Shown here in pieces: positions 49,082-62,237 of a stretch of DNA of 64,000 bases (the stretch's first letter is position 1; each line of letters starts with the position of its first letter). Both the position numbers and the translations under genes were made by a program. This DNA is from Acanthococcus lagerstroemiae. Its lineage: Eukaryota; Arthropoda; Insecta; Hemiptera; Eriococcidae. The stretch lies in contig CM063113.1 in NCBI GenBank assembly GCA_031841125.1, forward strand, positions 62,117,211-62,181,210, written 5' to 3'. The notes beneath the pieces were generated by a model, which did not search any database, was not told the DNA's origin, and was given only the letters and a program-made list of their open reading frames with translations.

Positions 49082-52000
49082 GTAAGTTTTCTCTTATTAT
49101 GGTTAATCCTTACCAATCTCTTTCGAATTCCGTTCATTAGTCAATCCTTAAAAGTATCGGAACTTGACGAATGCCGCGCCGCGCCGTCTCTACATCTTCG
49201 TATAATTTATACGCAAAAGCGTGAGTTTGATCGTTGTTGATGTTGAAACGAAATAATGTTGCCTACAAGAGAGTAGCTTTTATCGTGTGTATGGTAGATG
49301 GGTAGGTAGGTATAGGTGTATATTCGAGCGAGTGTAAATCAAATCGTCCGTCCATTCATCAACAAGCTCGGAGGTAAGGGGCCTATTGAATTGTAGTTCA
49401 GTGTAGTATATAAACTGCCTAAGATCGCGGATTAATATCTGGACCGAACGAATTCATTTCGACTTACAATAGGTGCGGGCTACGATCAAAGAAATGTGCA
49501 AGAGTAGGTATTCGTCGGCGTAAAGCTTTCGAGAACATTCCGGCCGACGTAACTCGATCCTTTCTATCCGCGTGTGTTTACGATTCATTAATGAAATTTA
49601 ATTTCACTAATTCGTTTTCTACCTGTTGATAACCTCCAATTCGCGAATTCGATTTACGTATGTACACAACAGATTGATGTTGTCGTATTCGCATCCCCGT
49701 TGTGTTAGTGAGGAGAACAACTTGACGATGAACAGCTCTCATGAGCTCGAATCGCCTACACCGCGCGTGCGGATGACAACAATTAGAGCAGTTCTCTCCA
49801 GTGCTTTGTGCGATTAGCTTGCGAGGCGCAGTATTTTCTACGAATGAACTCGCATTTAAATATTGAAGATAACGATAACTCTACTGGGTAAAAGTGAGGC
49901 GGCTGCAATATACTATTTTAAAGGGTAGTCTGAATGAAACAGACAGGGATGATATCTGTGGAATTTTATCCGTAGCTGGAGGGGCATCGTGATTATCGGT
50001 GTGCATCGTTATTTGAAGGTACTGTGACCATTTGAAGATATTATCCGTACTACAAATTATATTCGACGAGCGTCCGTGGTTCAACCTTGAGAAGCATGTT
50101 GGTAGTCCACTTTTTTCAAAAACGTATGTACTTTGGATAGAACACTTTGGTTTTGGGAAATCTTCATTTTCTGTTTCGAATATTTCAAAATTTTTGTAAT
50201 CCCTGTTACTCGGTTTTGCGAGAGTCGTATGGACAACTGTCTATTGGGGTGACCCAATTCTGTAAATTAAAATTATTAAAACGGTCGAAGAAAGCCGTAT
50301 ATTTATGTAATTTTGTCTATATGGCCTCCGCAGATTCCCCTCCGTGCACGTACCGAGAGTAATTGCTCGCATAATGTATCCGATTGATTATAATATTATG
50401 GAAGATACACATTTGGCACTGTTCAACTTAGCTAGCATTAATGGTTCAGTTGCTAAATTATTAGCGTCGTGTACGTCGTCGATAAAATAAAAAAGACTGA
50501 TACGATTAGATGAAATTAAATTTAGATCGAGTGACTGCGAATACAAATTCGGTGGTAAACTTGTGGAACGTGCTACGTGATGTCTCAATTTAACGATTCG
50601 CGAGTACGGTTTCGCGCTAATCGTATTTTGAGTATCAGATTCGCAGGATGTACAGACTCAGTGTAGACTTTTCTGTAGAGAGTCAGTGAACTGTGTCTTC
50701 GGGCGGTATGAAATGACGATGAAAGATTTTTGCTATTTTGCGGCACCGCAGTACAAAGGTGTGGGTGGATGTTGATATTGGTCTCCAGTCAGTATTTCAG
50801 CATCGACATTTTCTCATAGCGAATGATGTTTGCAGGTCTTCATCGCAAATGCAAAGGGGTTAGTATATTTATTCGGACTCTTGGGGTCAGTGATCTTCTT
50901 CATGCGACCATCGGGGTGTCTTGATACTAGTGCCTTTTTTTAATGGGTAAGCGAGCAACTTATTTTCACGACATGGAGAATAGTAGTTACCCGCTCTTTC
51001 TAGTGAATGGAATGATAATATATTATGATCGATAGAAGGAGTTATTTACCCTTCTAATAGCACAGTTTACCTTCATAATTGAAAGCAGATAGAATAGCGA
51101 AGCCTTTTATGATAGTAGAGAACCGCCGCGGCAGATACTATCAATAGTATATCATGCTAAAATGTTGGTAAGTGAATATAATTACTAACAAAAGTGTGAA
51201 AGTTGCAGCATCTGCGAATGCGAGTGCTGTAATTCACACAAAGTACAATCACTCACTTATCAATGAGATTCGTATGCTATTTTTTTCAACGGATGAGCAG
51301 AAAGTGTGAAAATTATTGTGATTTCATGATAAATAGATGATACGAAATGTCCACATCGCCAGTAACTAGACGCTGGTAACCTCTGATCTTTCTTTTCATC
51401 ACAAATTGTTAGTTAGCGAGCGATTAGTGGAAATAAAAATATTTATGTTAATAGTTCTTCAAATCTTATTACGGAAATGATTCGAATGAGTAAGTAATAA
51501 AAACGACAAATGGGTTAAAACTTGTAAATCTGTAAACCACCAAACAATTCTCATAATTCGGGATCCTTAAAATCGGCCGTACAATTTTCAGAGAAATCTA
51601 CTTAAAAAATGATTAGTGAAGTCATTAATAAATGGTAGGTAATATTCATTATTTACTAGTCCGCCATTTGCACCCAGTCATTTTTGCTTTCATCAGTGTT
51701 GTTCGTAAAGGGTCACTTGACACAGTGTAAACTTTTTGTTAATATGTAGTACTTTTTCCGATCATTCGTTGAAGAAGAAAAAAACTATCAAAATCACTTC
51801 AACGAGGTGTTCACTAAATAAATTTTGGTAAAAAGTTGTCCAAATTTTCAAAATGTTCTAATTTTTCATAAAAATTGTCTTCTACACTCTATAATTTTTT
51901 GTATAAAACCACTTACCTCTAATTTGAACGAATGCTATGCGTTATATGCGGGTCCCATCTTAACATTCATGTTCAAAAACAAGTTCAAGGGTGCAAACAA

Positions 52001-53264
52001 ATAAGCTAGGTTCAGACTGAAATGAAACGTACACAGAGCATAGCCATAGCAGTCTAAATAATCGAATACAGCGGCGCGTGAAATATTACTTCATAAAAAT
52101 CATAATTTTATGAGTTTAAAACTAGTTTTAAAAAAATCATAAAGAAATTTTATGGGGAACAGGGAACATGTTCTGTAATAACTACTTTCCAGATGAACAC
52201 AATATTTCGGGAGATAATTGTAAAAAACGCCGCACCAGGATACATTTCACGCTACAGCACGTGACGCCCGCGGGGTGTACGGGATGAGACTTTTAGTCTG
52301 TTGATAAGGACCCTTTTCACTACAGAATCCCGTAAAAAGGAACCTTTTATAAGAATTAGTCCAAATGAATGTTCTTTTGTGACGTACATCATTGAGACTA
52401 ATCAGTGTTCATCTTCAGATATTCTCACGCACAGTACTAGTGATTTCTTGAACAAGTCCTCAAATTTCAGTTGATGTAGTTTTTTGTGAAAGTTCATCTT
52501 TCGTGATATCTTTCAAACCAATTATCGACTTTCCGATTTTACTTTGCAGTACCTCGCAGACTTAATGTGACAATATTATGCTCAGTAGGCTATCCTGATT
52601 GATACAGTGCTATACTCGTACATAGGCAGCAGCAGTGGAGAAGGAAGAATGAAGCAAATTCAAAATTCACTCCCTTTAGAAACTTGAAAGAGAAAATCTT
52701 TTTTACATTCCTAATGTTGAGAGTTTATTCTGGAAAAAAGTTTTTTATTTAGGGCGGGGGAGGATATGGTTATCAACAGGATTGTGCATTCCCCTTTTCT
52801 TCATGTTTCGAAGAAGAAAAAGACTGAAAAAACGAAAAATTATCTGCGTTGAAATAACCAACTCCTATCCCTATTCTTCCACCGCTGGTGATTACGTATA
52901 ATTTCTTTAAATTTTGTATTCCAACAAATTTATCGGATGATAAAATAAATAGTTCGACTAATTTTTCTCATAACTGTGTCGAGTGTTGTCTCCATGTTAG
53001 CAGTTAGCTTTGATCTTTATCGGTCTTGTCGAGAAGAAGATAATTATCTAGCACCCTACGATGGTTTACAAATAGAAATAGAGATTGGTTTGTTGTAAAG
53101 GCGAACTCCCCCAAGTTTTGCTTAAAACGGAGAGATGAAATGAAATGGAACTACACTCACCCTCGAGTTTTATCAACCTGAGACGAACAAAGGCGAAAAT
53201 AATGCGGCGTTCGCCCCAAAACAATTATACGCAAATTAATGGTCGGCGCGTATTTTATTTACAG
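49082..53264 (+). other. Intron 4 of the Sidestep-family gene (4.2 kb)
   Basis: GTAAGT donor and TTTACAG acceptor. I see no element, RNA gene or extra exon in it. Confidence 0.85.
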
Positions 53265-53395
53265 TTGCCCCGATCGTGACTTTGAGGTTGGGTAGCACGC
53301 TGAAAGCTGACGACATTAAGGAAGGTGACGACGTTTACTTCGAGTGTCACGTCAAAGCGAATCCTCCTTGGAAAAAGCTCAGTTGGCTGCATAAC
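53265..53395 (+). CDS. Sidestep-family exon: first half of Ig domain 4
   Basis: The acceptor is TATTTTATTTACAG before 53265 and the donor is GTAAGT at 53396. Two bases complete a split codon, then 43 codons end in phase 0. The product begins APIVTLRLGSTLKADDIKEG and continues DDVYFECHVKANPPWKKLSW. The cysteine and the last tryptophan are the first half of the Ig4 core. ECHVKANPPWKKLSWLHN is strongly conserved among Side proteins. The next exon (second cysteine, YTC-type) should follow in phase 0 but was not seen up to 64000. Confidence 0.94.
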
Positions 53396-54059
53396 GTAAG
53401 TATAAGTATACACGTTAGACGATACGGTGCCATATTGTCTCCGTTCTTTCTAGTAATTACGTGACCATATCGTATAGCTGTCGAAATTACGTATAAGGCA
53501 CGTCGTCTGCTCGTTCTGCAAATTGCGGAAAAGCTTTGCGAATATCAGCGCCAGTGGTGAAACGCCCGAATGAGGCGAGGGGGACTCGTCATTTTCAAGT
53601 ACGAATTTGTAGGATGTGTGGTATGAGAGCACAAACTGTTGCAACCAATGTTTCTGCTTTCTCTTCATTCCACGCGAAGACGATGAGAAAGCGCGGCTAG
53701 GGCGGATCTAGAATATTATTTTCTCAATCGATTGCCTCGAGTTGTGGATTACTTAACGAATAATCGTGATTGTTCGAACTGACGTAGAAGTTCGATCGTT
53801 TCAGTTCGCTGTTTCGATTTCATCATTATTTGTTTAATATCTACATCGGACAACAAATGGTTCGAGATTACTACATTTTAATTCCCCACTCCCTATCAGT
53901 GGTTCGATTAGCCTTATCTTGGAGCTTAATCTTCTTCCATATTACGCAGTGGAAGGCTACAGCATATTATTCAGGTTGAATATGATCATCGTCGTCGTCG
54001 TTATTTTATATAGCCGTAGGGATCTGTTTGTAGCGTTGACATTATAGAAACCCAGTTTT

Positions 54060-55560
54060 CTAAAGAGCCCCACGCATATTTAATCTATTTTTCTAGGTCT
54101 TCCTCTGGCTACCCTCGTCTTTGGAATATAATTCGTCATTATTTTCGGCGATATTTCCTCCTTCATCTCCTGTACATGCGATCCGAATTTTTTTTTTCAG
54201 TAGTTGCTTATCTTCTTTATTATCGGTGTTTTTCGCTGTGTTCTGACAATTTGTTTCCACTTTATTTTATTCTGTAATGTAACGCTTGCCGTTTGCCTCA
54301 TAAAACGCCTCTCAGCTGCTGATATGCGTATTTTTAAGTGGTTTTTAAAGCGTACATGTTGAAACCATGAATCAGCATTGGTACCACTATTTCTCGTCTC
54401 ACTTGATTCACTTCAAGAGCAGGGCCATAGCGAAGCAAATTCATTAAAGAGGGAGGTAATGGGAAATTAAAAATTTTCTTGCTGTTCAAGAGAGAACAGA
54501 ATGGAATCCGTGAGTTTGTCAACTGAGCGCTCGTTCGGGTCGCTTCACATGGTTACAGTCTTATCTAAGAGTTCTGCGTATTAAACCGGTTAATCTAGAA
54601 ATTTACTTAGTCCCCAAATATGTAAAGGTTTTTACCCGTTCGACTGTTTTTCCGTTTATGATAATCTTGGTGCAACCCAAATCCTTTCCCTCAAAAACCA
54701 GAGCCTTCATTTTGATGAAATTGACGTAAAATGTACCTCTTGCCAATTAGTTCTACTTTTTGACCGCTTCTCCGCTATTCATCATCATTTTGTGCTAGCA
54801 GAACTAAATCGTCCGCGAACATTATTGTTTTCAGGGGCTTTCTGTTTCGTAGTTGTATTTCTGTTGGTTTTGTTTCTTACCGCGCATGATTGATCTGTCC
54901 GTGTATAAGTTAAATAGCGTACACGAAAGCAGGCATCCTTGCCTAACATCCTCATAATCTACGAGTATTTCAGTGCATTTGGGCACCTTATCGCCGTCCT
55001 ATCTCGACTCTAATTTTGATGTCGTCGTATAAGCTTTCTATAGCTCGTATCCATGCATCTCTTTCGGGGCTCAAACAACTTCTCTCAGTTGGCATTATCT
55101 TTCGAAATCAATAGAATACGAGTATGTACGTATTTCCGCGTTGTTTTCTGTTCATTTTTCCATCAGCAATATTACTGTGATGCATAATCGTCTTCTTCAG
55201 AAACCGTTTTGGATTCTTTAGGATCGTTTTAGGTATATCCGTAAGTCTTTTCGTCAATATCTTTGTAAATATCTTGTAGCTCCTCCTATTTAGAATGCTA
55301 CTATCGTGAAGATTGTCCGCGTTTAATGTATAACTTTTTTTTTTTTTTCATTTTTGTATTTTTATTTTGTACGGATATACACTGGAATTTTAAAACTCTT
55401 CTGTTACGATTTTTTCTTTAGCATAAGGTTCCTATAGGTCCGCCGGCAATCCTTCATCTTTAGGAGCTTTTTCGTTTTCCGTACATTTTCAATGCTTCGT
55501 AATCATTTACATGGTTTCGCGTTTTTCATTCTCGTCATGATTCATCCTTGGATTCGCACC
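54060..55560 (-). pseudogene. Decayed LINE reverse transcriptase in the last visible intron
   Basis: Minus-strand pieces in shifting frames follow the order of an endonuclease/reverse-transcriptase LINE. They are a degraded linker near 55440-55540, AWIRAIESLYDDIKIRVEIG near 55000-55070, EDVRQGCLLSCTLFNLYTD near 54900-54960 and IMFADDLVLLAQND at 54783-54825. The FADD catalytic box is at 54808-54819. Then come VPMLIHGFNMYALK near 54340-54400 and a C-terminal block with SAAERRFMRQTA and VARGRPRK near 54070-54330. Frameshifts and stops are frequent and a small hAT-like MITE interrupts it at 54420-54484. The family looks like the RTE/CR1-type insect LINEs, but the exact clade cannot be fixed by eye. 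Confidence 0.75.
54420..54484. mobile_element. Tiny 65-bp hAT-like MITE C inside the decayed LINE
   Basis: The element begins CAGGGCCATAGCGAAG and ends TTGCTG. It is flanked by exact 8-bp TTCAAGAG at 54412-54419 and 54485-54492. It interrupts the reverse-transcriptase similarity just downstream of the LIHGF motif, so it inserted after the LINE. Confidence 0.68.
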
Positions 55561-56400
55561 ATAGCTGTTCATATTAGTTCTTGGCGTTTTCAGTGTTGAT
55601 TGATCTACGGAGGGTTTCGTAAATTTTCTACGAAAAACCTACTCCGATTACAATGAAAATGATCGTTTTAAAAAATATTTGTATGACCGAACTTGATATT
55701 TTTTCAAAAATAGTCGTTCAATCTGATCTTTTTATTCCACGATCCAAAGAAATCGAACGGAAACGAAGAAAATACGATAACTCGCGCACTTTTTTTTTTT
55801 TTGAGTTCAGGAGACAAAGGACGGCATGACATTTTAAATGAGAGTATCTGAAGAATTCGCTGGCATTGCGCGTGAATCCTTATATGTATGTGTATGCAGC
55901 TTTTACGGGGGTTAGGACGTGAAGTGTAGGATCGCCGCGTGTATTAGGGTGGATTTTAAGAAAGTTTACTGGCAAATAATTTTGCATGTAAGTCGGATGC
56001 TATATTACGTGAGAAAGAAGTGCTTAAATGACGTGCAAATCGAATTACAAAGTACGTTACGGAACAGAAAAATGTTTGTTAGCATACTCAGTCATGCAAT
56101 TCTTACAACGCTTAAACGCTTGTCTTATCACAGCGTCCAGCAATGTGCTGCATTCTGAATGAATTATATCGAGTAAATAATACCGAAGTCGAGAACAAAT
56201 TCTGATAAATAGGATGAATGATAATTTTCAGAAAATAGAAAGTCAGAAAAATGTAGCTATTGAAAAGTGTGAAATTACAAAACAGGGATGGGAAAATGTT
56301 TAAATGAATGAGAAAATTATTTGGAAATGAAAAAGAAAATTAGATTTGCTATAGATATGGACTATAAGAAATTAATTCCACATATCCACCCTCCCCCTGG

Positions 56401-56595
56401 TACTTTGACATGGATATGTCTTATCTGTGGCCCTCTATGAACAATGTGTGTCACGTTTTACCGACCAACACGATCGAGCAGTGCGACGGACACCAAGAAT
56501 GCCGATGAATGCCGAAATGACTGACTCTTGCGGAATATTTTACATAATTCTGTTGTGCGTCGACTAAATGTGGGAAGCATTTTTGGTTTTGTTTT
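56401..56595 (+). repeat. Dispersed repeat family Y, copy 2
   Basis: Same family and orientation as 21121-21328. The 109-codon minus-strand frame at 56458-56787 crosses it and has no protein similarity that I recognise. Confidence 0.78.
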
Positions 56596-56837
56596 ATCGC
56601 AGAGTTTCAATGGGTGCGCATTTTTAGCGGCCGGATCTACATTTATCGCGAGATAATGCGAAATGCTACGAACATGCGAAAAACGAAAAGTGTGTAGAAG
56701 TAATTTCACGATATTTTTCGCGGCACTTTTCGTTTTTCGCATTTCGCGCACTTTCGCCAACTTGTCGGTAACTTCACGAAACGTCAAAAGTTTTTCGTGA
56801 TATACCGTCTAGACAGACGATTAGCTGTACACTTGGA

Positions 56838-56969
56838 GCCAGTTTTATAAAACTTGGTTAAAAATAATCGACGGTTAACCGGTGGTTAAAATGCGAATCC
56901 TAACGGGGATTCCCATTTTAACCACCGGTTAACCGTCGATTATTTATAACCAAGTTTTATAATACTGGC
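56838..56969. mobile_element. Foldback element with about 57-bp near-perfect arms
   Basis: The left arm starts GCCAGTTTTATAAAACTTGG at 56838 and the right arm ends with its near-complement at 56969. The middle contains ATCGACGGTTAACCGGTGGT and its complement around a loop of about 16-18 bases. The whole would fold into one long hairpin. Loosely similar CTTGG words flank it, but the duplication is unclear. Confidence 0.72.
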
Positions 56970-57092
56970 CCTTGGCGTTAGATAGAGTAATTTTCTCGAG
57001 TATTTCGCGCATTTTCGCTCCTTTAGAAGTAAGTATACAGGGAGTGTTTCCGTGTTACATCGCAATTAGTGACAGCAGAGTCTTGATTTCAT

Positions 57093-57260
57093 GTAGATTT
57101 TCTCGAATTCATTTGCAGTTACTGCGAGAGGTTACTCAACGTCGACATTGCCATGTTGACTGAATGCGTAGAACGTGTTCTATAGCCATAAGACGTGTCC
57201 ATGTACCAATGTGTCTGCATGCAGTGTAAATACTCATCATCAGTCTACTGATGATAATTT
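57093..57260 (-). repeat. Dispersed repeat family Z, copy 2 (inverted)
   Basis: Minus-strand copy of 20040-20207. It lies about 125 bp after the foldback element at 56838. Family Y (56401) and family Z (57093) thus flank that foldback in the same neighbourhood, and both have their other copies near 20-21 kb. Confidence 0.75.
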
Positions 57261-57786
57261 CATCTGTTTCTTTTTTTCTTCTTTCTTTCTTTCTTTTTTC
57301 CCCGATAACATAAAAATTAAGCTGGAGTTGTACTGATTCGTATCTTTCACTTGAGAAAAACTCGGCACTTACACTATACTGATGGCGTAATCGATTTATT
57401 CTTGTAATTCCCTAGCGCAATAATAAGTTTATGGAACATCCTAGTTGCATTTTGCCGGGCAACTACATTTCGGATTCGGACTTACATTTTCCTATGCATA
57501 CCTGAGAACCTGAATCTCACAAATATGAATCCAAAACCGAGCTCGAACTTCGCCTGGAATAGTTTGATCTTGAAGAATCCGAGTGCTGTCGAACCATGTA
57601 AACCTAAAACTCTGTTTGAAAAAAACAACAACAAAAGACCGAACTTTTGAAACTGAAAAAAGAAGTACCCGAACCCGACTACAATTATTACACTAGGTGA
57701 TGAACCGATCCAGGTTTCTATAAAAATCGATGGGATTCGACATATCATGCTCCAAATCTCCATTAACATTCCGAACGAATCGAAAC

Positions 57787-57900
57787 CGCGTCACAACGGA
57801 TTTACGGCGCTTTGCGTATGCAATTTTATTAACATTGCGAGGTAATTCGGATATTTGTGAAATATTCACGGTGTTACGTTTATGCAATTATATTAACAGT
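57787..57900 (+). repeat. Relative of the two-unit repeat at 9958
   Basis: Two diverged units end in TATGCAATTTTATTAACA and TATGCAATTATATTAACA, about 60 bp apart. The order of TTTACGG/TTCACGG and TATGCAATT is the same as at 9958-10048. Confidence 0.5.
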
Positions 57901-57999
57901 CCAGTCACATTGTTGCTGCATTGGAACTCGCAGTACAACATATTATTTTGTACACAAAATGGAATCAACAAACGATAAAAGATGAATCTGATATAATAT

Positions 58000-58330
58000 T
58001 TTGAGGTGATGCATAAAATTGTAACTGGATAATTCCCTTCTTCCCCAAAATGGGGCTCCGAGGGGGAGCACTAACTTCAAAATATTGAATGGAATTGTCC
58101 GATGCAAACCATCAGAATACAGATTTTCTGGATCGCGATCGCTGATTCCGAATACCACATCAGATTTTTGAACAGACTCTCATTTGGGGGCCCTGCAAAA
58201 ACTGAGGAAACTTGACTTGGTTTTAAAAGTAAAGCAAAGTATCGAAATGGGCGGTTTCTGGGTCGCCGATTCCGAGTATCACTTCAGATTTTCTTTCCCA
58301 TGGGGCCCCAGATTGGATTTTTTCTTCCAT
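58000..58330. repeat. Two to three units related to the degenerate tandem repeat
   Basis: The words TTTTCTGGATCGC, GATTCCGAATACCACATCAG and GGGGGCCCTG near 58130-58190 recur as TTTCTGGGTCGCC, GATTCCGAGTATCACTTCAG and TGGGGCCCC near 58250-58305, about 120 bp apart. The 91- and 71-codon frames here are by-products. Confidence 0.6.
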
Positions 58331-61300
58331 AGAGCGGCTAAACTGATATTGCTGAAATTTACTGATGATAAATTTCCTTATGAACAATATAACTTCCTGA
58401 CTCAATTGCAGCTCTCGTTGTCATCGAACATTGCTCAGATCAAAATGGAATGCAAGTAGTGCATATTTGCCCTTAACAAAGGAACATCTCGAGTAAATTT
58501 ATAAGTAACGTTGGAAAATTCGCTAAAAGAAACGCATTCGTCGAGTTACAAATGTTCGGCAGTCGACACCTTTCGTTTTTATTTTATTTTTTCGTCTAAT
58601 TTGCAATAGCAGTGTTAGACATGGAGTCAGACGTGGAGTTATTTGACATTATAATCGGGTGCTGGTGTTCTGTACGTGTGTTTCACTCGAGTGGTGTGCG
58701 TTTTTACGAATCGAATTGAAAGATGGAGGTAGACTGTTAGCGAAACACGCAGACCCGAAGTTGGCGAAAACAGGTAACTGTTCTTGGTTATTGCGAATGC
58801 GTCGTCGACGCGAAATTGCGTAGTCATGCGTTAAAGACTCGATTAATACATCGCTCCGTCGGAGTGTAGGACGCGTGAATTCGACGACATTTTGTCGCGG
58901 TGCCCGTGTAATCGCGCATTCGGTTGATACATCGGCATGAAAGTCTTCCGCATGGTTTTCTACAGACGGTCGAGTAATGTGCTGCGGTGCTTAGGTGTGT
59001 ACGAATATGTGTACCTACAGTGTGCGATTAGGTAAATATTAAGTAGGTGTACGTATCTCATAATATGTGTATGCATTAGCAGACTGTCGTACCTACCATT
59101 GCTTGAACTCGTACACCTCACCTCTTACTACTGGAAAAGGACTATCCTCGTATTCGTGAGAAAAAGCATCACGAGTCACGAGGGTCGTCGGTTGTCTAAA
59201 CATTCGGCGTCGCATCGCTTCGGCGGTACGGTCTTCTCATTTGCTCGTCAAGTTTGCCGGAAATTTCATGCGGACTCGACGCGCGAAAAATGTTTTAAAT
59301 TAAATTAAAAATTCACCTCGTCCTTAATAGTTTATACATTTTACGTATACATGAAATGAGATGGTAGGGAAGAGAAGGCGCGTGCGAGCGAGCCGACTGA
59401 AGCGGCCTAACAAAAAGAAAAAGTAATTATTTCGACGAATCAACATTTTATAAAATTTGTCAGACTTTTCGAAAAGTTTATAAAAAGATTTCGAGCGTCG
59501 TTAATACGGTAGTTTGCAGAGTTTTACATTTCGTACTTTTCCCTTTCTCACGAACACCGAACCTTTCTTGATAGAACTCGGCGTTGCGTTTCCTAAAAAT
59601 TAATTTTTCGTTCTTTTACTTTACCATCCGGCGGTATTCTCGCCGCCTATCGGCTAGGTACCGTCTCATTTTCGAGTAGATTAAATTTTTACACACGCGC
59701 GATAATTCGGCTGGATAATACTACGCTGCGACAAGGAGTGGAGAAGTAAGGAGAAGAGTCAATCGCGGACTCGAGGACTGAAAAGTATAGCGACCTGAGA
59801 GGAGGGCTCGACGTAGTTTCGCGTAAAATACTCGTAATTCGGTAAAGACCGTTCCCCGTTCTCAGTTTCCATTACCGAGCGTTTTGGGCCACCTGAGACT
59901 GCGTATGAGGACGACGGCGTTACGAGTGTGCGGAACTGTCGCAGTTATCGTTTGACGGCTGTTGGGGAGAGGCGGTTGCGGAGAGTGGCGAGGAGCGATA
60001 TTCTTTAGACTGCAAATTGACCCCCGACCTCTTTTCGCAAAAAGCTTCGAAAGCATCTGCAAAATGTTCCGCACTAAAAGTTATACCAATTTAGAGGATG
60101 ATTTTTATCGCTCCCCAGCCACGTATGCATTTTATCTCCTTAGTCTGGTAATATCCGTTTAATAAGTTACCATCGTCACCCCGAGGGATTTGCAGGCCAC
60201 TTAGAAAAACGAACGAGCGTCGATTTTAGGACTCTGGATGTTTTTCGAAGCTGGGTGTCGCTTACTAAACACCGCGAGAGCTGAAAGCAAGCCCAGTTTC
60301 GCCCAGCTACGAGTATATCGCTCGGCAAATGAACGCGCGGATGCTGCTCGCCGGCTAAAACGCGAAATAGTGATATCACGAGCGGAAAAAATCGTCTCAT
60401 TTCTCAAATTTAATCTAACATTTTTCTTTAGTAGCACCATCTATTTACTTTCGATGAACGAACGAAATCGTTGAAGTCGAGTTGTATCAACGTACGTTTA
60501 TTTCAACGAAACGTTCGAAATAGACGGGCGTATTCCTATTTTTACCAGTTCATGTATCTTTTTTTATGCGTACTGGTAAAAGTGGCTATTAATCTGCCAT
60601 TTCCGGTAGGTAAGGTAGTTGCTTTAGTCACGGATTTGTAGCAGATGTAATAATACTGATATTTGACAACACTAATCGCCGTTCCATTGGTTCCGTCTCG
60701 TTACACGAACCACCAAGCTGAAAACGAATAGGAAAATGATGACTCAAAATATTGACAACCAATTTTTGTTTCAAGATCATTGTCTGATTTTGTAAAGTGA
60801 TACTGTTGAAAAGAATGGCGAAAGAAATTGTATGACCTGTAACATCAGATCATATTAAAGAGCTAGCTAACGCCGCCATTAACGATACCCTATCTGCCCG
60901 ACTCTGCAGATACGTATAAATTAATTTACGAAAAATTTATCCAGTGGAAGTAGTCAAATAATCTAGAATCGTTCTCCTCAAATGTTATTTTATCGTATCT
61001 CTACTATTTCTTCAACGAAAAGAAACGTCAGCCTTCAACAATATGGTCCTATCATTCAATGCTGAAAACCATATTATTAAAGTGAAACACAAAATTAATA
61101 TCAGGAAATATGATGCGGTGTTCTCCTGGTTCAATGAGAAACAAGAAAGTCGTACACCTCTCCGAGCAGAGGTTTTTACTGGGGAACAAATTCGAAAATT
61201 TTGAACTGATGCTCCAGATCATCAATAATGCAATCCCGATGTCCACGATTTAATTCATTGGAATTTCGCTGATGCCTAGGTATCGTTGTTTACGTAAATG

Positions 61301-61458
61301 TTTTGTAGGTATACTGTGTACGTAGACTTGTACGTATTAAAGTAAAAATAAAATAAAATAAAGATTATATACGGTACGTCAGATCGTGATAAGCCATTCG
61401 TCCGTTTACTTCACTCGCCTTCGACTGGTTTCGTAAACCTTCGGGCACGTGACTCATC

Positions 61459-61517
61459 ACTCACTTTAGGACCTTGTAAAATAATAGTAGATTATTATAC
61501 AAGGTACAAAAGTGAGT
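61459..61517. repeat. 59-bp hairpin
   Basis: The arms ACTCACTTTAGGACCTTGTA and TACAAGGTACAAAAGTGAGT meet around AATAATAGTAGATTATTA. There are few mismatches. The AAAGTGAG word also occurs in the hairpin at 37338, but the two are otherwise unrelated. Confidence 0.6.
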
Positions 61518-62038
61518 AAGTTTGAGTGGAGTAAACGCAGCCTCACTTTAGCGCACCACGTTTTCTACAGATGCAAGGAAAGAAGATTGTATTTGAAAAT
61601 AGAAATCACGACGAATTATACGTTTGATGCACATTCAAAACATGTAATGAGTTCTCACGTTATCAGTTATCGTTGAGCCGTCAGTGTAGAAACGCGCATG
61701 CGCGGAAACATAATTCGCTCCTTTGCTGCAAGAGTGACTCATAAAAACGATTTGAAAAATTCTTTGTGACCAATTATTTTAACTTTATTTATTAAAAAAT
61801 ATTTTTTGGTAACAAGAAATATTTTGAACTTTCTTACAGTTTACATACTTTTTGACTTATGACTATTTTGCTGAAAAATAGTTGCACTTTTAAAGTCACA
61901 TTATAGTTATGTCAATATTGATGATAAAATTTCCAATCATTATCACAGTTATGACCAAATGGAAGTCTTAATGCAGTAAAAAATACTCACTAAAAAAAAG
62001 AACTTTGGGGAAAATTATAATGTGAAAGTCATTCTCTG

Positions 62039-62220
62039 AAAATCACAATAATAGTAAGAATAAAATCGCAAAAAATGATCAATAATAATTAACAATAATA
62101 ATAATAATAAGATTAATGAAATTCACCATAAAAGTAAAAATATAATCACTGTAGAAAAATGGAAAATAATTAATAACAATGAAATCACTATAATAGTAAA
62201 AGTAGAATCATAAAAAATGG
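62039..62220. repeat. Tandem A-rich repeat beside the R1-like fragment
   Basis: About three imperfect units of 60-80 bp each begin GAAAATCACAATAATAG, GAAATTCACCATAAAAG or GAAATCACTATAATAG and run into AAAAAATGG. They lie directly beyond the 3' side of the R1-like fragment and could be its tail or an older host repeat. Confidence 0.5.
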
Positions 62221-62237
62221 GGAAGTTGATAATCGAT

